Below are positions 42,800-53,057 of a stretch of 64,000 nt of DNA, piece after piece. Location: assembly GCA_039545355.1 (NCBI GenBank), contig BCJJ01000021.1:62001-126000 (forward strand), written 5' to 3'. Every line of letters begins with the position of its first letter. Within the stretch, counting starts at the first letter, position 1. The position numbers were made by a program, and so were the translations under genes. The stretch is from Trichosporon coremiiforme (taxonomy: Eukaryota > Basidiomycota > Tremellomycetes > Trichosporonales > Trichosporonaceae). The notes under the pieces were generated by a model that had not been told where the DNA came from, made no database searches, and saw nothing but the letters and a program-made list of their open reading frames with translations.

Positions 42800-43477
42800 G
42801 GCGTGGGGTCTGGGTGGGTCGTGTTGATGTGCTTCCGCTTAGTGGGCGACCTGCGATGACGATTGAAGTAAGGCGTCGAAAGAAACCTAGGGGTAAAGAT
42901 CAGAAGTTGGAAGGTGGTCCAGTTGCCGGACGGTTCTAGAGTGAGTTCTGTCTGTCGATACTTCGAAGAGATAGGTATCGGAGAACGAATAAAAGGACGT
43001 AGCGGCGTTCCGCGAGCAGCAATATGGCCCCCGATTGCCTCGATCGGCGACGCGCAGCCTGCGTTGCAGCACCTTGCCGGTCATATTGCCTGATACAGCA
43101 ACGGAGGATAACCTTAGAACAATAAAACCTGCTGTGAGTGCTGGGCCCTGCCGGGCGGCCTTGGCGCCACCGACTCGCCTACCGGCACGCGGTCTAGCGC
43201 GCTGTCGTTTGTTGTCAGCGAGGGTGCCAGATGCCTCATGATGACACTCTTCAAGGACAGTATGCATGGAGCGCTGAGCTGTCGTCGACTTGAATCCAGA
43301 AAGTACGAACAGCTTACCGGAAGGAGGTGTGTGCAAGACCTGCAATGAGTGGTTGAGCGTGGGTCGCCCGTGTCGGGTACCTCGGGTGTAAGATAAGATT
43401 GGCCTCCACCATCCGACCATGTTTCGAGCCCGATCTAGCGGTCCGATCTTCGACATCTCCCAACGCACCATGCCCCA
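42800..43477. promoter_or_regulatory. Divergent intergenic region, G-gamma and thpR-like genes
   Basis: About 680 bp with no coding signal. Presumably the promoter of the G-gamma gene (left) and of the phosphodiesterase gene (right). No clear element. Confidence 0.35.
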
Positions 43478-44071
43478 ATGTGTCTCCGCCTCTTCTTCGC
43501 GATCGACCTGCCTCCCTCGATCAGACAGGCGACCGACACCTGGCGCACTGCGCGCCGGTTTCCGGGTCGCTCCGAGCCGGCCGCGAACCTGCACATCACT
43601 TTGGTCTTTCTCGGCTCGTATCCGGCAGACCGAGCCTCGCTAGATGCACTGTCCCAGGTCGCCGCCCACGCCCCACTGCACCCGTTCGACATTGTCCTCG
43701 ACCGCTGCACCCGCTGGCGGAACGGTATACTGCACCTCGCCCCGTCACGGATACCGCCAGAGCTCGCGGACTTGCACAGAGCGTTGAATGAGGGATGTGC
43801 CGAGCTTGGGGTGAAAATCGACAGGCGCAGGTTCGTTCCCCACGTCACGCTGGCTAGGGAGTGTCCCCCGTGGAGGATTAAGCGGCCGCCGGGTTTCGCT
43901 TGGAGGGCCGATAGGTTGACCCTGTTCAGCTCTGAGAGAGGAGAAGAGGGCATTGTGTATCGGCCGATACGGGAATGGGGCATGACGGACTTGGAAGTGG
44001 AGTCGGAACAGCCCCAGCACATAGTGCAGGTGGAGTCTGGACCATCTGATAACGCTAAAGGCGTTGCCTGA
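43478..44071 (+). CDS. thpR: RNA 2',3'-cyclic phosphodiesterase (ThpR/LigT), bacterial type
   Basis: 197 residues, intronless. Both HxTx motifs are present: NLHITLVFLG and PHVTLARECPPW. Also LRLFFAIDLPPSIRQATDTW at the start, WRNGILHLAPSRIPPELADL in the middle and PPGFAWRADRLTLFSSE near the end, all at enterobacterial/pseudomonad ThpR spacing and length. Such enzymes open RNA 2',3'-cyclic phosphates and can join 2'-5' tRNA halves in vitro; the cellular role is unsettled. This resembles the bacterial ThpR layout more than eukaryotic tRNA-ligase CPDases, so transfer from bacteria is possible (inference). The ATG at 43478 is preferred; an ATG at 43470 is out of frame. No targeting signal. Confidence 0.88.
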   Translation: MCLRLFFAIDLPPSIRQATDTWRTARRFPGRSEPAANLHITLVFLGSYPADRASLDALSQVAAHAPLHPFDIVLDRCTRWRNGILHLAPSRIPPELADLHRALNEGCAELGVKIDRRRFVPHVTLARECPPWRIKRPPGFAWRADRLTLFSSERGEEGIVYRPIREWGMTDLEVESEQPQHIVQVESGPSDNAKGVA

Positions 44072-45543
44072 ATGTGGATAGACCTGGGATGCTGATGATA
44101 GATGTATGACCTCACGAATCGTACTTGCTTCTAACCATTATCGCCGGGGAGACGGGTCGGTTTGAGGGGCATCACAGCTACTTTTTGAATACACATAGGG
44201 GCGAAACTGGAGTCACCTTCGGTTCGTCCAGCATCTGGGGAAAGCGACTCTAGCAGACCTAGAGCCAGAGTGCAGAAAGAACTTGCAGACTCCCTGAGCC
44301 TCGGCAGGAATAACAGTAAGGTCCAGGGCTCGGTGGCCACTCCTTGCGGCAATCGAGATGACGACGTTCATATGCGAGGGGCTGTTTGTCAGCTACGATT
44401 AACTGGCATTCAGCTAAACACATCGGGCGTGGTCCCAGCTTTCCGTTAGGTCTGCCTCTCTTGTGGCGTGAGGAAGTGCTGGCGTCAGAGTCAGAGGGCG
44501 CCGTCCAACTTGCCACCCCATGAGGCTGAGCGGACTATGCCTTATTCCTGACTTGTCGGCTCCAGAGCATGGAAATCAGCGCAGCTCACCGTCTACTTTA
44601 AGCAAGATGGCGTTGGCTCGCTATCGGACGACGGCAGACTTCCTGGCAGTCCTCGGCTCAAGCTATGGTCAGTGGAGGCGGCGGGACTGCCAGCTCCGAG
44701 GTTGCGGCAAAAGGGCGTATCCTTCTGCTTCCGGCGCCTCTCACTTGATGAGTTCGCTTTTTGACGTGAGCGTATCGTCTTAGTGGGAGCTGTCCGGCGT
44801 GTAATGCTATGAGACGAAAGAATGGCCAAAGCTTGCGAAAGCAAGTGCCCAGTCGTGAAGACGTTCTGGAGGAGGTGGGCTGACATACCACAAACCCAGA
44901 TGTAGTTCTGTCGTAGGCTCGAAAGCCGGAGAGGCACTAGCTTACCCCGCTTTCGTTGCGATCTCGAGGGCCTCGTAAGAATACCGGTTAAGGGAATGCA
45001 GCCAGAGCTATGCGGAGGAGGTGATATCAGTGAATGTTACCACACGACAGTGTGAGGACCCATTGAGGACCCATAGATGTTGGGGTGCTTCATTGAGCCG
45101 CCGGTCCTTAGGACACGTCAGAGTCGTCTGCATTTTCACGGGCGCTGGTAGCTGCTTGACTACTCTCCGGCTGCATGATCGCTGCATGATCGTCGGCGGC
45201 TGAAGTGCTCTGATCTGGCTTGGTTACAGAGATGTTCCGCATGGTGAGTCTGACAGCAAGCAAGTTCTGCGACGCCGTAAACATGCGAAGAGAGCGACAG
45301 AGCGATGAGGAGACGATGTCAATGGCGACAATAGACGCTGCGCTGGGTTCCAGTGATCAGCAGAGTGGTTGCGCCAGTGCAGGCCGGATGAATACGACTC
45401 GGTGGGGTGCGATTAGCATCCGTCGTGCAGCGAGGCTAATTGGTGCTAATGGTCCGACACCGAGGTCTGTATTGACTTCCTCCTCGTCCACGTCATACGT
45501 CACTCCCACTTCCGACATCCGACCATCGGCACCCCTTGCCACC
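44072..45543. other. Intergenic, no gene seen
   Basis: About 1.47 kb between two plus-strand genes. Only short patternless frames; no RNA gene or repeat recognised. Confidence 0.5.
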
Positions 45544-47219
45544 ATGACTCCGGACCAGCAGGCCGCCCTCGACCAGCTGTCCGCCATCACGGCAGCAGCG
45601 ACCGAGGCAGAGAGGGACAGGGACGAGCGTCTCCTCCGGAAGAACGGCTGGAACGTAGAGGTAAGCGAGCTTGAACAATGACAGAGCAGTTCCATTGGCC
45701 AGTCTGAACTGACAACAGGCAACGGTCAATGAGATCTTCATCGGCGGCGGACAGGTGCCCACTCCCAGCGAGACGCTAAAGGTGGAGACCGAGTCGTCCA
45801 CCTTTGCACCAGCGGATGGTGATATGGCGCCGCGGAGGCGTCTGTCGGGCACAGCAGTTCCCGTGACCCCGCGGCGCCAAGCCTCTGTCGGCCTCGGGCT
45901 CTGGGGGGCGATCGTCTGGCCCTTCTCGGTCCTGGCTTCTATTCTGACTGGAACATGGTACTTCTTCAGTGAGTCAAGCTTTCCACATCGCTTCATGAAG
46001 CTGACCCTCAGTTCGCACCTTTGTGCCGTTATCGCTTCTTCCCCATCTGCCCCGGTTCCTCCTTCCCCCGCCGTCTCGAGCACCACCCACAGGACCCCGG
46101 GATCCGACGACGTCCTCACTGCGCTTTGTCCGCGATCTTGAGACCCTCACCGGCGGTTCATCGGCAACAGGCAATCTCCCCGACTTCTTCATTGGCCCAT
46201 ACCGCGAGTTCCTCGCCGAAGTACGCAAGCAGGGCAAGGTCGGTGCGGTCGTGCTGGTCAGCTCGGAGCATGAAAACGATGAGGAGTTCAAGCGCGACGT
46301 GCTGTCCGATACCGAGTTTGTCAAGTGCCTGAAGGATAATGACATCCTCGTGTGGGGAGCGGACATCTCATCCCGCGAGGGCTACATGGTCGCGCAGACT
46401 CTCCTGACGACGACATACCCGAGCATCACGTTCGCCTCGCTTCTTCCCCCGGCTTCTTCGTCTGTCTCCGGCAGCTCTTCTCCGCGCCTCACGATTCTCA
46501 CGACCGTCGCTGGCCCTCCGTCAACTGTCACGAACACCGCGAGCCTCATCCAGGTCATCTCCACGCAGATCCTCCCGCGCACGAACGCCTTCCTGCAGCG
46601 GATGCGGCGCGAGCGCCTGCGCCTCGAGGAGGCGCGGCACCTGCGCGAGGAGCAGGACCGGGCCTTCCGCGAGGCGGAGCGGAAGGACAGCGAGCGCCTG
46701 GCTGCTCAGCGGCAGCAACGGGAGCTGGAGCGTGTGCAGCGGGAACGTGCTGAGCGCGAGGCGGCAGCCAAGGCGAAGGCAGTCGAGGACCGACAGCTCT
46801 GGCGGCGCTACGCGCGCAAGCACCTGCTGCCACCGAACGAGGGACCTGTGCGTGTCGCCGTACGTACGCCGTTAAGCGCCGAGCGGCACGTCCGCGCCTT
46901 CACGCCTGGGCCGAGCACGCTCCCGCTGTTCGTGTTCGCGGAGACGCTCCTGATTCCGCCCGAGGACGAGCCGGCGTCCGACCCCGACGCCCCGCCCGAG
47001 GGGTACGAGCATGCTTGGGACTTCAGGCTCGTCACACACTTCCCCCGCCGCACTGTTGAGATGACCGAGGTCGGCGGCGAGGAGGTCTGGAGCATGGTCA
47101 AGTCCGCCGGTGGCGCGCTGTTCGCGGAGAAGATTGAGGGAAGCGCGTGGGGCGATGCGGAGAAGGCGAGCACCGCGGGGGACAGCAGCGACGAGGAGAT
47201 CCTCAGCGACTCAGATTAA
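45544..47219 (+). CDS. UBX2: UBX-domain ERAD factor Ubx2/UBXD8 (FAF2)
   Basis: Recruits Cdc48/p97 to the ER or lipid-droplet membrane for protein degradation. Exons 45544-45660, 45719-45968 and 46012-47219; introns of 58 and 43 nt; 524 residues. Domains in order: UBA-like N-terminus (ERLLRKNGWNVEATVNEIF, rebuilt by the first splice); membrane hairpin (GLGLWGAIVWPFSVLASILT, GTWYFFIRTFVPLSLLPHLP); UAS thioredoxin-like domain (AVVLVSSEHENDEEFKRDVL, ILVWGADISSREGYMVAQTL); Arg/Glu coiled coil (LRLEEARHLREEQDRAFREA); C-terminal UBX (VRVAVRTPLSAERHVRAFTP ... WDFRLVTHFPRRTVEM). The order matches FAF2/Ubx2. The acidic tail (SSDEEILSDSD) ends the protein. Confidence 0.92.
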
Positions 47220-47574
47220 TCGGGTTTGCGCCAGGGAAGCGAACGGGGGCGGGGTGATGAAAGCGGGCTGCACCGCGTGACTCTCACCTAGCCACGCTCA
47301 TTACCGGCGGACGCAGCAGAGAAGGAAAAAGAGGAGGCGATAGAACAGCCTTGATAGACTGTATTCAGACGCAATTTGTTACACCAGAGATTATGCATTT
47401 CTCATAGCCAGCGGGACACGGAGCAGCGCAATGATTGTCCGACAATACCCCGTAAACAGGCTCAGAACACGCAGCAGCAGCCGACCCTGCGCTGACCATC
47501 GGTGAGATCGATGAAGACCGTTGCAGCTGTACTTTACAATGCGTATACCATAGAAGATGCTACGTCTATATCTC
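47220..47574. other. Convergent 3' region, UBX2 and GIR2
   Basis: About 355 bp between two stop codons on opposite strands; nothing coding is seen. Confidence 0.4.
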
Positions 47575-48761
47575 TCACTCGTCGTCCGAGTCGTCCAGGT
47601 TGATGCCCGCCTTGCCCTCGCCCTCCTCGGCCCAGCGGGCGGCATCGCGCTCCTCGCGCGTGTACTTGGACATGTCGACGGCCTCGCCGTCCTCGTACAG
47701 CGCCTCGTCCGAGGTCGCGGAGACCTTGGCAGTCTCGAACAGTTGTCGGCCTGGTCGTTAGCTTGCACCTCTATGTCACAGCTTTCCCGCCCATTTCTTC
47801 CCCTTTCCCTCTGACAAAGGGAAGGGCGAGGGAGTTCTCGGCGAAGACCCAAGGTTGCCTCGCCGCCTATGGCGGCTTGGCAGGAGTACTCACCACTCGG
47901 CCGATCCCTCCGCTTCTTGTACTCCTCCCTCTCCTTGCTTCCCATAGCGCGGACCTTCTCCTCCTCCTCCTTCGCCTTCTTCTTCTTGAGCTCCTCCAGG
48001 AACGTCTTCCTCCAGCTCAGGTATCGGTCCTTCGTTAACGGCGTGCCGCGCGTCTTGGCCTTCTCCTCCTCCTCGTATGCGGCGGCGCGCGCGTCGTCCT
48101 CCTCCTGCTCCTTCCGGAGTCGAGTCGCGAGAACCGCGGACAAGGCCTCGCCCGCTGCTGTAGCCAAAGTGAAGGTCATGGCCATGCCGAGCGACTCCTC
48201 TGCCTTGGATGTTAGCTGATCAACTCCTATTGGAAGCTGCTTTGGGCAGCGTTGCGGTAACCGAGGCAGTACTCACAGTCTGCTTCAGCTGCTCAACCAC
48301 GGCGTCAGCCTCGCCCTCGCGCAGCGTGCCGCTCTCCTCGTCAATGTCCTCGAGCGTCATGTCCGGGATCACATCGGGGTATGTCGGAGGGTACGTCACA
48401 ACCAGAGTCACGGTCACTGGTGTCAGCTATTCTAAAGTTACCAGTTCTACTGCTTAAGTGATTCGAACTCACGGGGGTGACCGCTAACCTCCTCCTCCGG
48501 CTCGACGCGTATCCTGACCTCATTGTCCGAGATTTCTGCCGTCAGTTCCTCTACTCTGTTCCCAGTTACCGTCCCCTGCTTCACCGCTAGTATGATAACG
48601 CGGTAGCAGAGGGCCACATGTTGGCACACCAGCCTTGACTTACTCTCCAACTCATCAGGGAAGATCGACTCGAGCACCTCGAATTCCTCTGCGAGGATCG
48701 CTTCGTGGTCTGTTCCGTTAGCTACGTGAGTGATCTCGTAAGCTGCAAACGTACCGGCCAT
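47575..48761 (-). CDS. GIR2: RWD-domain protein Gir2 (RWDD1/DFRP2)
   Basis: Binds Gcn1 and the GTPase Rbg2/DRG2 on ribosomes, tuning Gcn2 signalling (family knowledge). Six exons: 48761-48755 (7 nt), 48709-48644, 48535-48473, 48416-48277, 48203-47894 and 47750-47575; introns of 45, 108, 56, 73 and 143 nt; 253 residues. The splices assemble MADHEAILAEEFEVLESIFP, KISDNEVRIRVEPEEE, HPLTVTLVVTYPPTYPDVIP (RWD YPxxxP motif), LEDIDEESGTLREGEADAVV, and TATAAGEALSAVLATRLRKE. The DFRP part has GTPLTKDRYLSWRKTFLEEL and SGRQLFETAKV (typical GRQLFE). Acidic C-terminus (INLDDSDDE). The fourth intron ends in AAG. Confidence 0.93.
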
Positions 48762-48977
48762 GGCTGTCTATGTGTCTAATCTGAAAGCTCATCGATTGCT
48801 TGAGCTCAGCTATGACGGTACGCTGCAGGTGCTACAATATTTGCTCCCGCCGGTCGGCGACCCCGTGGGGCGAGCACCACCCTTTCCATCAGCTCTGAAC
48901 ACAAAGAGGCAATACAACAGCAGCATAATTGCAGCTAATCGTACAAGAATGCATCTATGGTATCTCTAATCCCAGTA

Positions 48978-50256
48978 TCACGCAACAGTTTTCGCGGCCT
49001 TGCTCTTGCCCGCCCGCGCGCGGCCCCACACAACCTTGCACTTCTTCCCGTCGATCTCGATGCCGTCCTGGAGTCCCAGGGCGCCGGCCGCCTTTTCGGC
49101 GCTCGCGCGGTTGGCAAAGTTCACGAAAGCGACGTCTGTCGTTAGCTCAGGTCCTGCACTATAAGCTCACTGTTCGCCGTTACGAGCGAGACGGAGCGAA
49201 CGTCCGTCGGCTCCACAGAGGGCACGGCGGTGTGCAGCGCCGTTCGGACAGCGTCCTCGCCGACAGAGGGAAGGCCGAGAAAGAGCAGTGTTGTCTGATG
49301 TCAGCTTCATGGAAAGAACAAATCAGCTCAGGTTGTACACACAATGCTCTTGTCCTCCGGCGTCTTGAGGCCCTTAGCCTCGCCGGCAGAGCGCAGGATC
49401 TTCTGCGCCCCAGCATCGTTCACGCCATAGTACCTGTCCTTAATGGACTGCTGCGAGTTGCCGCCGGCGGCGGACTCGGGCGCCTCGTGCCGGAACGGGC
49501 AGGCGTCGCCGCGCTTGCACTCGCCCTTCGCGAAGAAGGAGCACACGTGCGGCCGGTTTCGCTTGTAGTGGGGGTCGTTCCGAGCAAGGTTCTTCAGCAT
49601 CTCGCGCGCCTGCGCGTTCGCCGCCTGGCTGTCGTACGCCATCCCGTCACCTGACTCTTCCATCTGCCGCTCCATTTGCTGGATGTAATATTCTGTTGTC
49701 AGCTCGAATGTCATTACGTAGCCGTAGGGGTGGAGGGGCAGGGGCAAGTATTACTCACGCTTGTTGATGTCGCTCGTCGGTGCCTCGTTCTTCCGCTGCA
49801 GCGCCGCATCGCGCACCTGCACCGGTAGACCGTACTCGAGGTCAAGAAGACAGGTCTGACACACTCCTTTGATCTTCGCGCATGTCGTGCATACCTCCGT
49901 CTTCTTGAATCGCCCGCCCTGTCCCGGGTTCCACCGGAAGACGGTGAACGGCCGGTTGCAGATCTTGCATTCCTGTCCCATCTCCTGCTTCGTCTGGGAG
50001 TCAGCTATACACTCCGCAAGAAAGCCTACCATTCGAACATAGGGGTTCGGCCCGAGACCTGGGGTTAGCTTGGTCTGCGGAGTTGAGCAGCTTACATGTC
50101 TCGCAACTAGTTTGTCAGCTCAAGTCTTCCGAGGAATGAGAAAGCTTACAGAATGGGAAAGTCGGAGCTCTCAGAGCTGGTTTTCTGGAAAGGTTAGCTC
50201 GGCTACACATACGGGCAGCTAGAACCCACGTTGATGTCCTGTTTTGTCGGGGCCAT
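48978..50256 (-). CDS. ECM2: Pre-mRNA splicing factor Ecm2/Slt11 (RBM22/Cwf5)
   Basis: NTC-related factor that contacts U6 snRNA and the catalytic core. Eight exons: 50256-50230, 50184-50150, 50106-50096 (11 nt), 50058-50030, 49993-49759, 49692-49343, 49294-49171 and 49135-48978; introns of 45, 43, 37, 36, 66, 48 and 35 nt; 322 residues. The short 5' exons assemble [20 protein letters not shown] and [20 protein letters not shown] (N-terminal zinc ribbons), then [20 protein letters not shown] and [25 protein letters not shown] finger ([20 protein letters not shown]) and a C-terminal RRM ([26 protein letters not shown]) follow. Domain order matches RBM22. It lies head-to-head with the EFM4 fusion gene (508 bp). 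Confidence 0.95.
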
Positions 50257-50764
50257 GGTGAGAGATGGGGTCAAAGGACTGGAGGTGGAGGATGACAGCT
50301 ATGACAGCAGGCAAAACAACTGGTCTCATGAAAGATGAGATCACGCGCCGGCGTCGCATGGCTAAGTGGGTGGGCCGAACAATAGGATTGCCTTGAGTGG
50401 CAAAAGCCCAGTCACTCAAGGGTCGGAGAATACGCCGAGGGCATCAAAAACGCGCCGGGCCAGTCCAGAGTCACGGACGCCGCCGAAAAGAGCAGAGCTA
50501 GCAAGTCACGCCGAGCGCAGAATACGGCATACCCGGCAAAGATGGTCGCGCCGAGGGTCACTGCCCTTGGATAAATAGCACTATCCATTTACCAACTACA
50601 CTGAAGCACTCCCGCAAGCCCTGGACACACACCCAGCGGAGCTTGCTTTTGGCTACTGACAGTTCACCAAGACATCCGACCGACACCGCCTGACTGATTG
50701 TAAACAATTTCAGTCTGAATCCGCACCTTCCTCCTCGTCTCTTATCACCACCCCTTCCGACACC
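50257..50764. promoter_or_regulatory. Divergent promoter, ECM2 and EFM4-NAGK fusion gene
   Basis: 508 bp between two ATGs. The plus-strand side has GGATAAATAGC at about 50570-50580, a possible TATA-like element about 190 bp before the ATG at 50765. No other element is claimed. Confidence 0.35.
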
Positions 50765-52879
50765 ATGAGCGACGACGAAGAGCTCCCGCCCAGCAAGCTG
50801 GGGACAAAGGTATGTTCTGGACTCCGTTTTGTCGCATGCACTGACATTCAGGAACACTGGGACATGGTCTATGAGTGAGCCATCGCGCGCGTGACATGAA
50901 GAGGTCGCTAACGGCTAGGCGTGAGAACAGAGTCTTCAACGTGAGCTTCACTGTAGCCCATGCGTAGCTGACAGACAGGATATTGGCGACGAGGGCGAGG
51001 TCTGGTTCGGCGAGGACTCGGTTCACAAGATGCGCGCATGGGCGCATGACAACCTTCCGTCCACCTCCGACAAGCCTCTGCGTATCCTCGAGTGTGGTTC
51101 TGGTAACGGCACTCTCCTCCTCAGCTTCCTCACGACGCCCGATCCTGACGCTGAGCCGCGAAAGTACCACCTGACGGGTATCGACTACTCTGAGGGAGCT
51201 GTCAAGCTCGGCGAGAGTGTGGAGAAGGCGCGGCGAGTGGCGGTCGAGGAAGGCGACGAGGACGTGATTGACATCGACGATGTCGTCAACGAGTGCACCT
51301 GCGAGTGGCGCGTCGGCGACCTGCTGCGCGACGAGTACAAGGAGACCTGGGATCTCGTCATGGACAAGGGGACGTTCGACGCTCTGGCCCTCTCGGATGA
51401 GCCCATCGCCGAGAAGGGAGGAAGGGTACCCAGCCACGTTTACCCCGAGCAGGTTGCCAAGCTCGTTAGTCCCGGGGGCTTCTTCCTGATCACGAGCTGC
51501 AACTTTACCGAGGAGGAAGTCATCAAGCGCTACACCAAGCCGGGAGTCGGTCTCTCCTTCCAGTGAGTTTTACGGGATATCATGGCTAACTCGATGCAGC
51601 TCTAGCGTCCCTCACAAGTCGTTTTCGTTTGGCGGCAAGAAAGGCCAGACGGTCTGCACGGTGGCCTTCACGCGCGACAAAGCGGTTGCTAACGGCAACG
51701 GGCATGCCACTCCCGTCGCCCAGTCGGTACAGCCGGATGACCCTCTCTTTCTCTGCGTCGACGTGAGTTGTGTTGCGCAGGACTCGAAACTAACCTCAGG
51801 CTGGCGGCACCAAGACTGATGTCTGCATTCTGACGAAGAGCGGCAAATCGGGCCGGGCAATCGGCAGCACGGGCAACATGACAGAGGTCGGGTTACAGCG
51901 AGCATTCGAAGTGTGAGTTAGCGTATCCGGTGGCAGTTAACTGACGACAGTATCGCCGGGACTATTCTCTCCGCGCTCACTGCTCTTGGGATCAACACCC
52001 CGCTTGGGCTGAATGCGCCATGTCCGGTGCTTTTCGAGGAGGCCTGGATCGGAGTCTCGGGGTGCGACACGCCTCAGGACCAGAAGGTCATGACCGAGCT
52101 GCTGACGCCCTTCTTCGGCGGTGAGGTTAAGGTCCACAATGATGCGCTTCTCCTCGGCGGCGGACTTCTGAAGCACAACGTTCCGTGGGGTGTTGCTGTC
52201 ATTGCGGGTACCGGCAGCATTGCTGTCGGAGTCGAGGTCGATGCGCAGGGCCAGGTTGTCCAGGCTGCTCGTCGTGGAGGATACGGATACCTGCTCGGTG
52301 ACGACGGATCCGCGTACGACGTCAGCCGGTGCGCCATCCGCGCCGCGGTAGATGCGTTTGACGCCGGAGAGCCCGAGGGACCACTCTCGGGGAAGATCAG
52401 CAAGCATTTTGGCATCGAGTCCGTTAACGGCGCCTTAAGCGAAGTGGTAAGCTCCGCTGTGACTGTCGCGAAGCTGATCCCAGCACAAGCTCAACCCGTC
52501 CGCGGATCCGATCCAGGCGACGAACGAGCAGAAGCTGCGAATCTCCGACCTCTCCCCGGCCGTCATCGAGTGCTTCGCGTCCACCCCGCCAGACCCCGTC
52601 GCCGTGACTGCGGTCCGTGCGGCCTGTCGTCCGCTGGCGGACTCTATCGTCCAGCTGGCGCGGCAACTGCTGGGGCGCCCGCTGCCGGACGGCTCGCAGC
52701 GCACGCTCCAGAACGCAGTGTTTACGTGCTGCGGCGGCGTCGTGCGCCAGGAGGCGTATCGCCGCTGTCTCCTCGAGATGGTGGCTGAGGAGGGGATCCA
52801 GTTCGGCGCGGTTGAGCCCGTCAGCGACGTCGCGCGCAGTGGCGCTGAGGGCCTCGTCGCGCGCAGCACGCGTAAGTAG
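50765..52879 (+). CDS. EFM4: EFM4 lysine methyltransferase fused to N-acetylglucosamine kinase
   Basis: Eight exons: 50765-50809, 50852-50874, 50919-50940, 50979-51562, 51600-51762, 51800-51912, 51951-52446 and 52484-52879; introns 37-44 nt; 613 residues in one frame. Residues 1-265 are an Efm4/METTL10-type methyltransferase: EHWDMVYERENRVFNDIGDE, GEVWFGEDSV, SAM motif ILECGSGNG (about 66-74), DLVMDKGTFDALALSDEP, end VPHKSFSFGGKKGQTVCTVA. After a 22-residue linker comes a BadF/BcrA-type sugar kinase: FLCVDAGGTKTDVCI (about 275-289), VIAGTGSIAVGV, RRGGYGYLLGDDGSAYDVSR, the layout of GlcNAc kinase. There is no in-frame Met near the kinase start, so it cannot be a separate gene as read. Efm4 methylates eEF1A; NAGK phosphorylates GlcNAc (family knowledge). 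Confidence 0.9.
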
Positions 52880-53057
52880 GCACGATACATAACATCAATA
52901 GACACGTCTTTCCTTTGGGTTTATGCAGCCTGCTACCATTTTTGCGATCGTTATTCCATCAGAGTCTACACTGGATACCATATCCCATATCTATACACAC
53001 CGAACCGAACTGGGCAAAGCCAAACCAAGAAACGAGCCAGTCTAAGAGAGGGAGGGG

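Noticed and set aside
52484..52489. Alternative AAG acceptor (52489) for the last intron of the fusion gene
   Set aside because: Also in frame, but the CAG at 52481-52483 gives a 37-nt intron with the usual acceptor; the difference is only two residues (HK).
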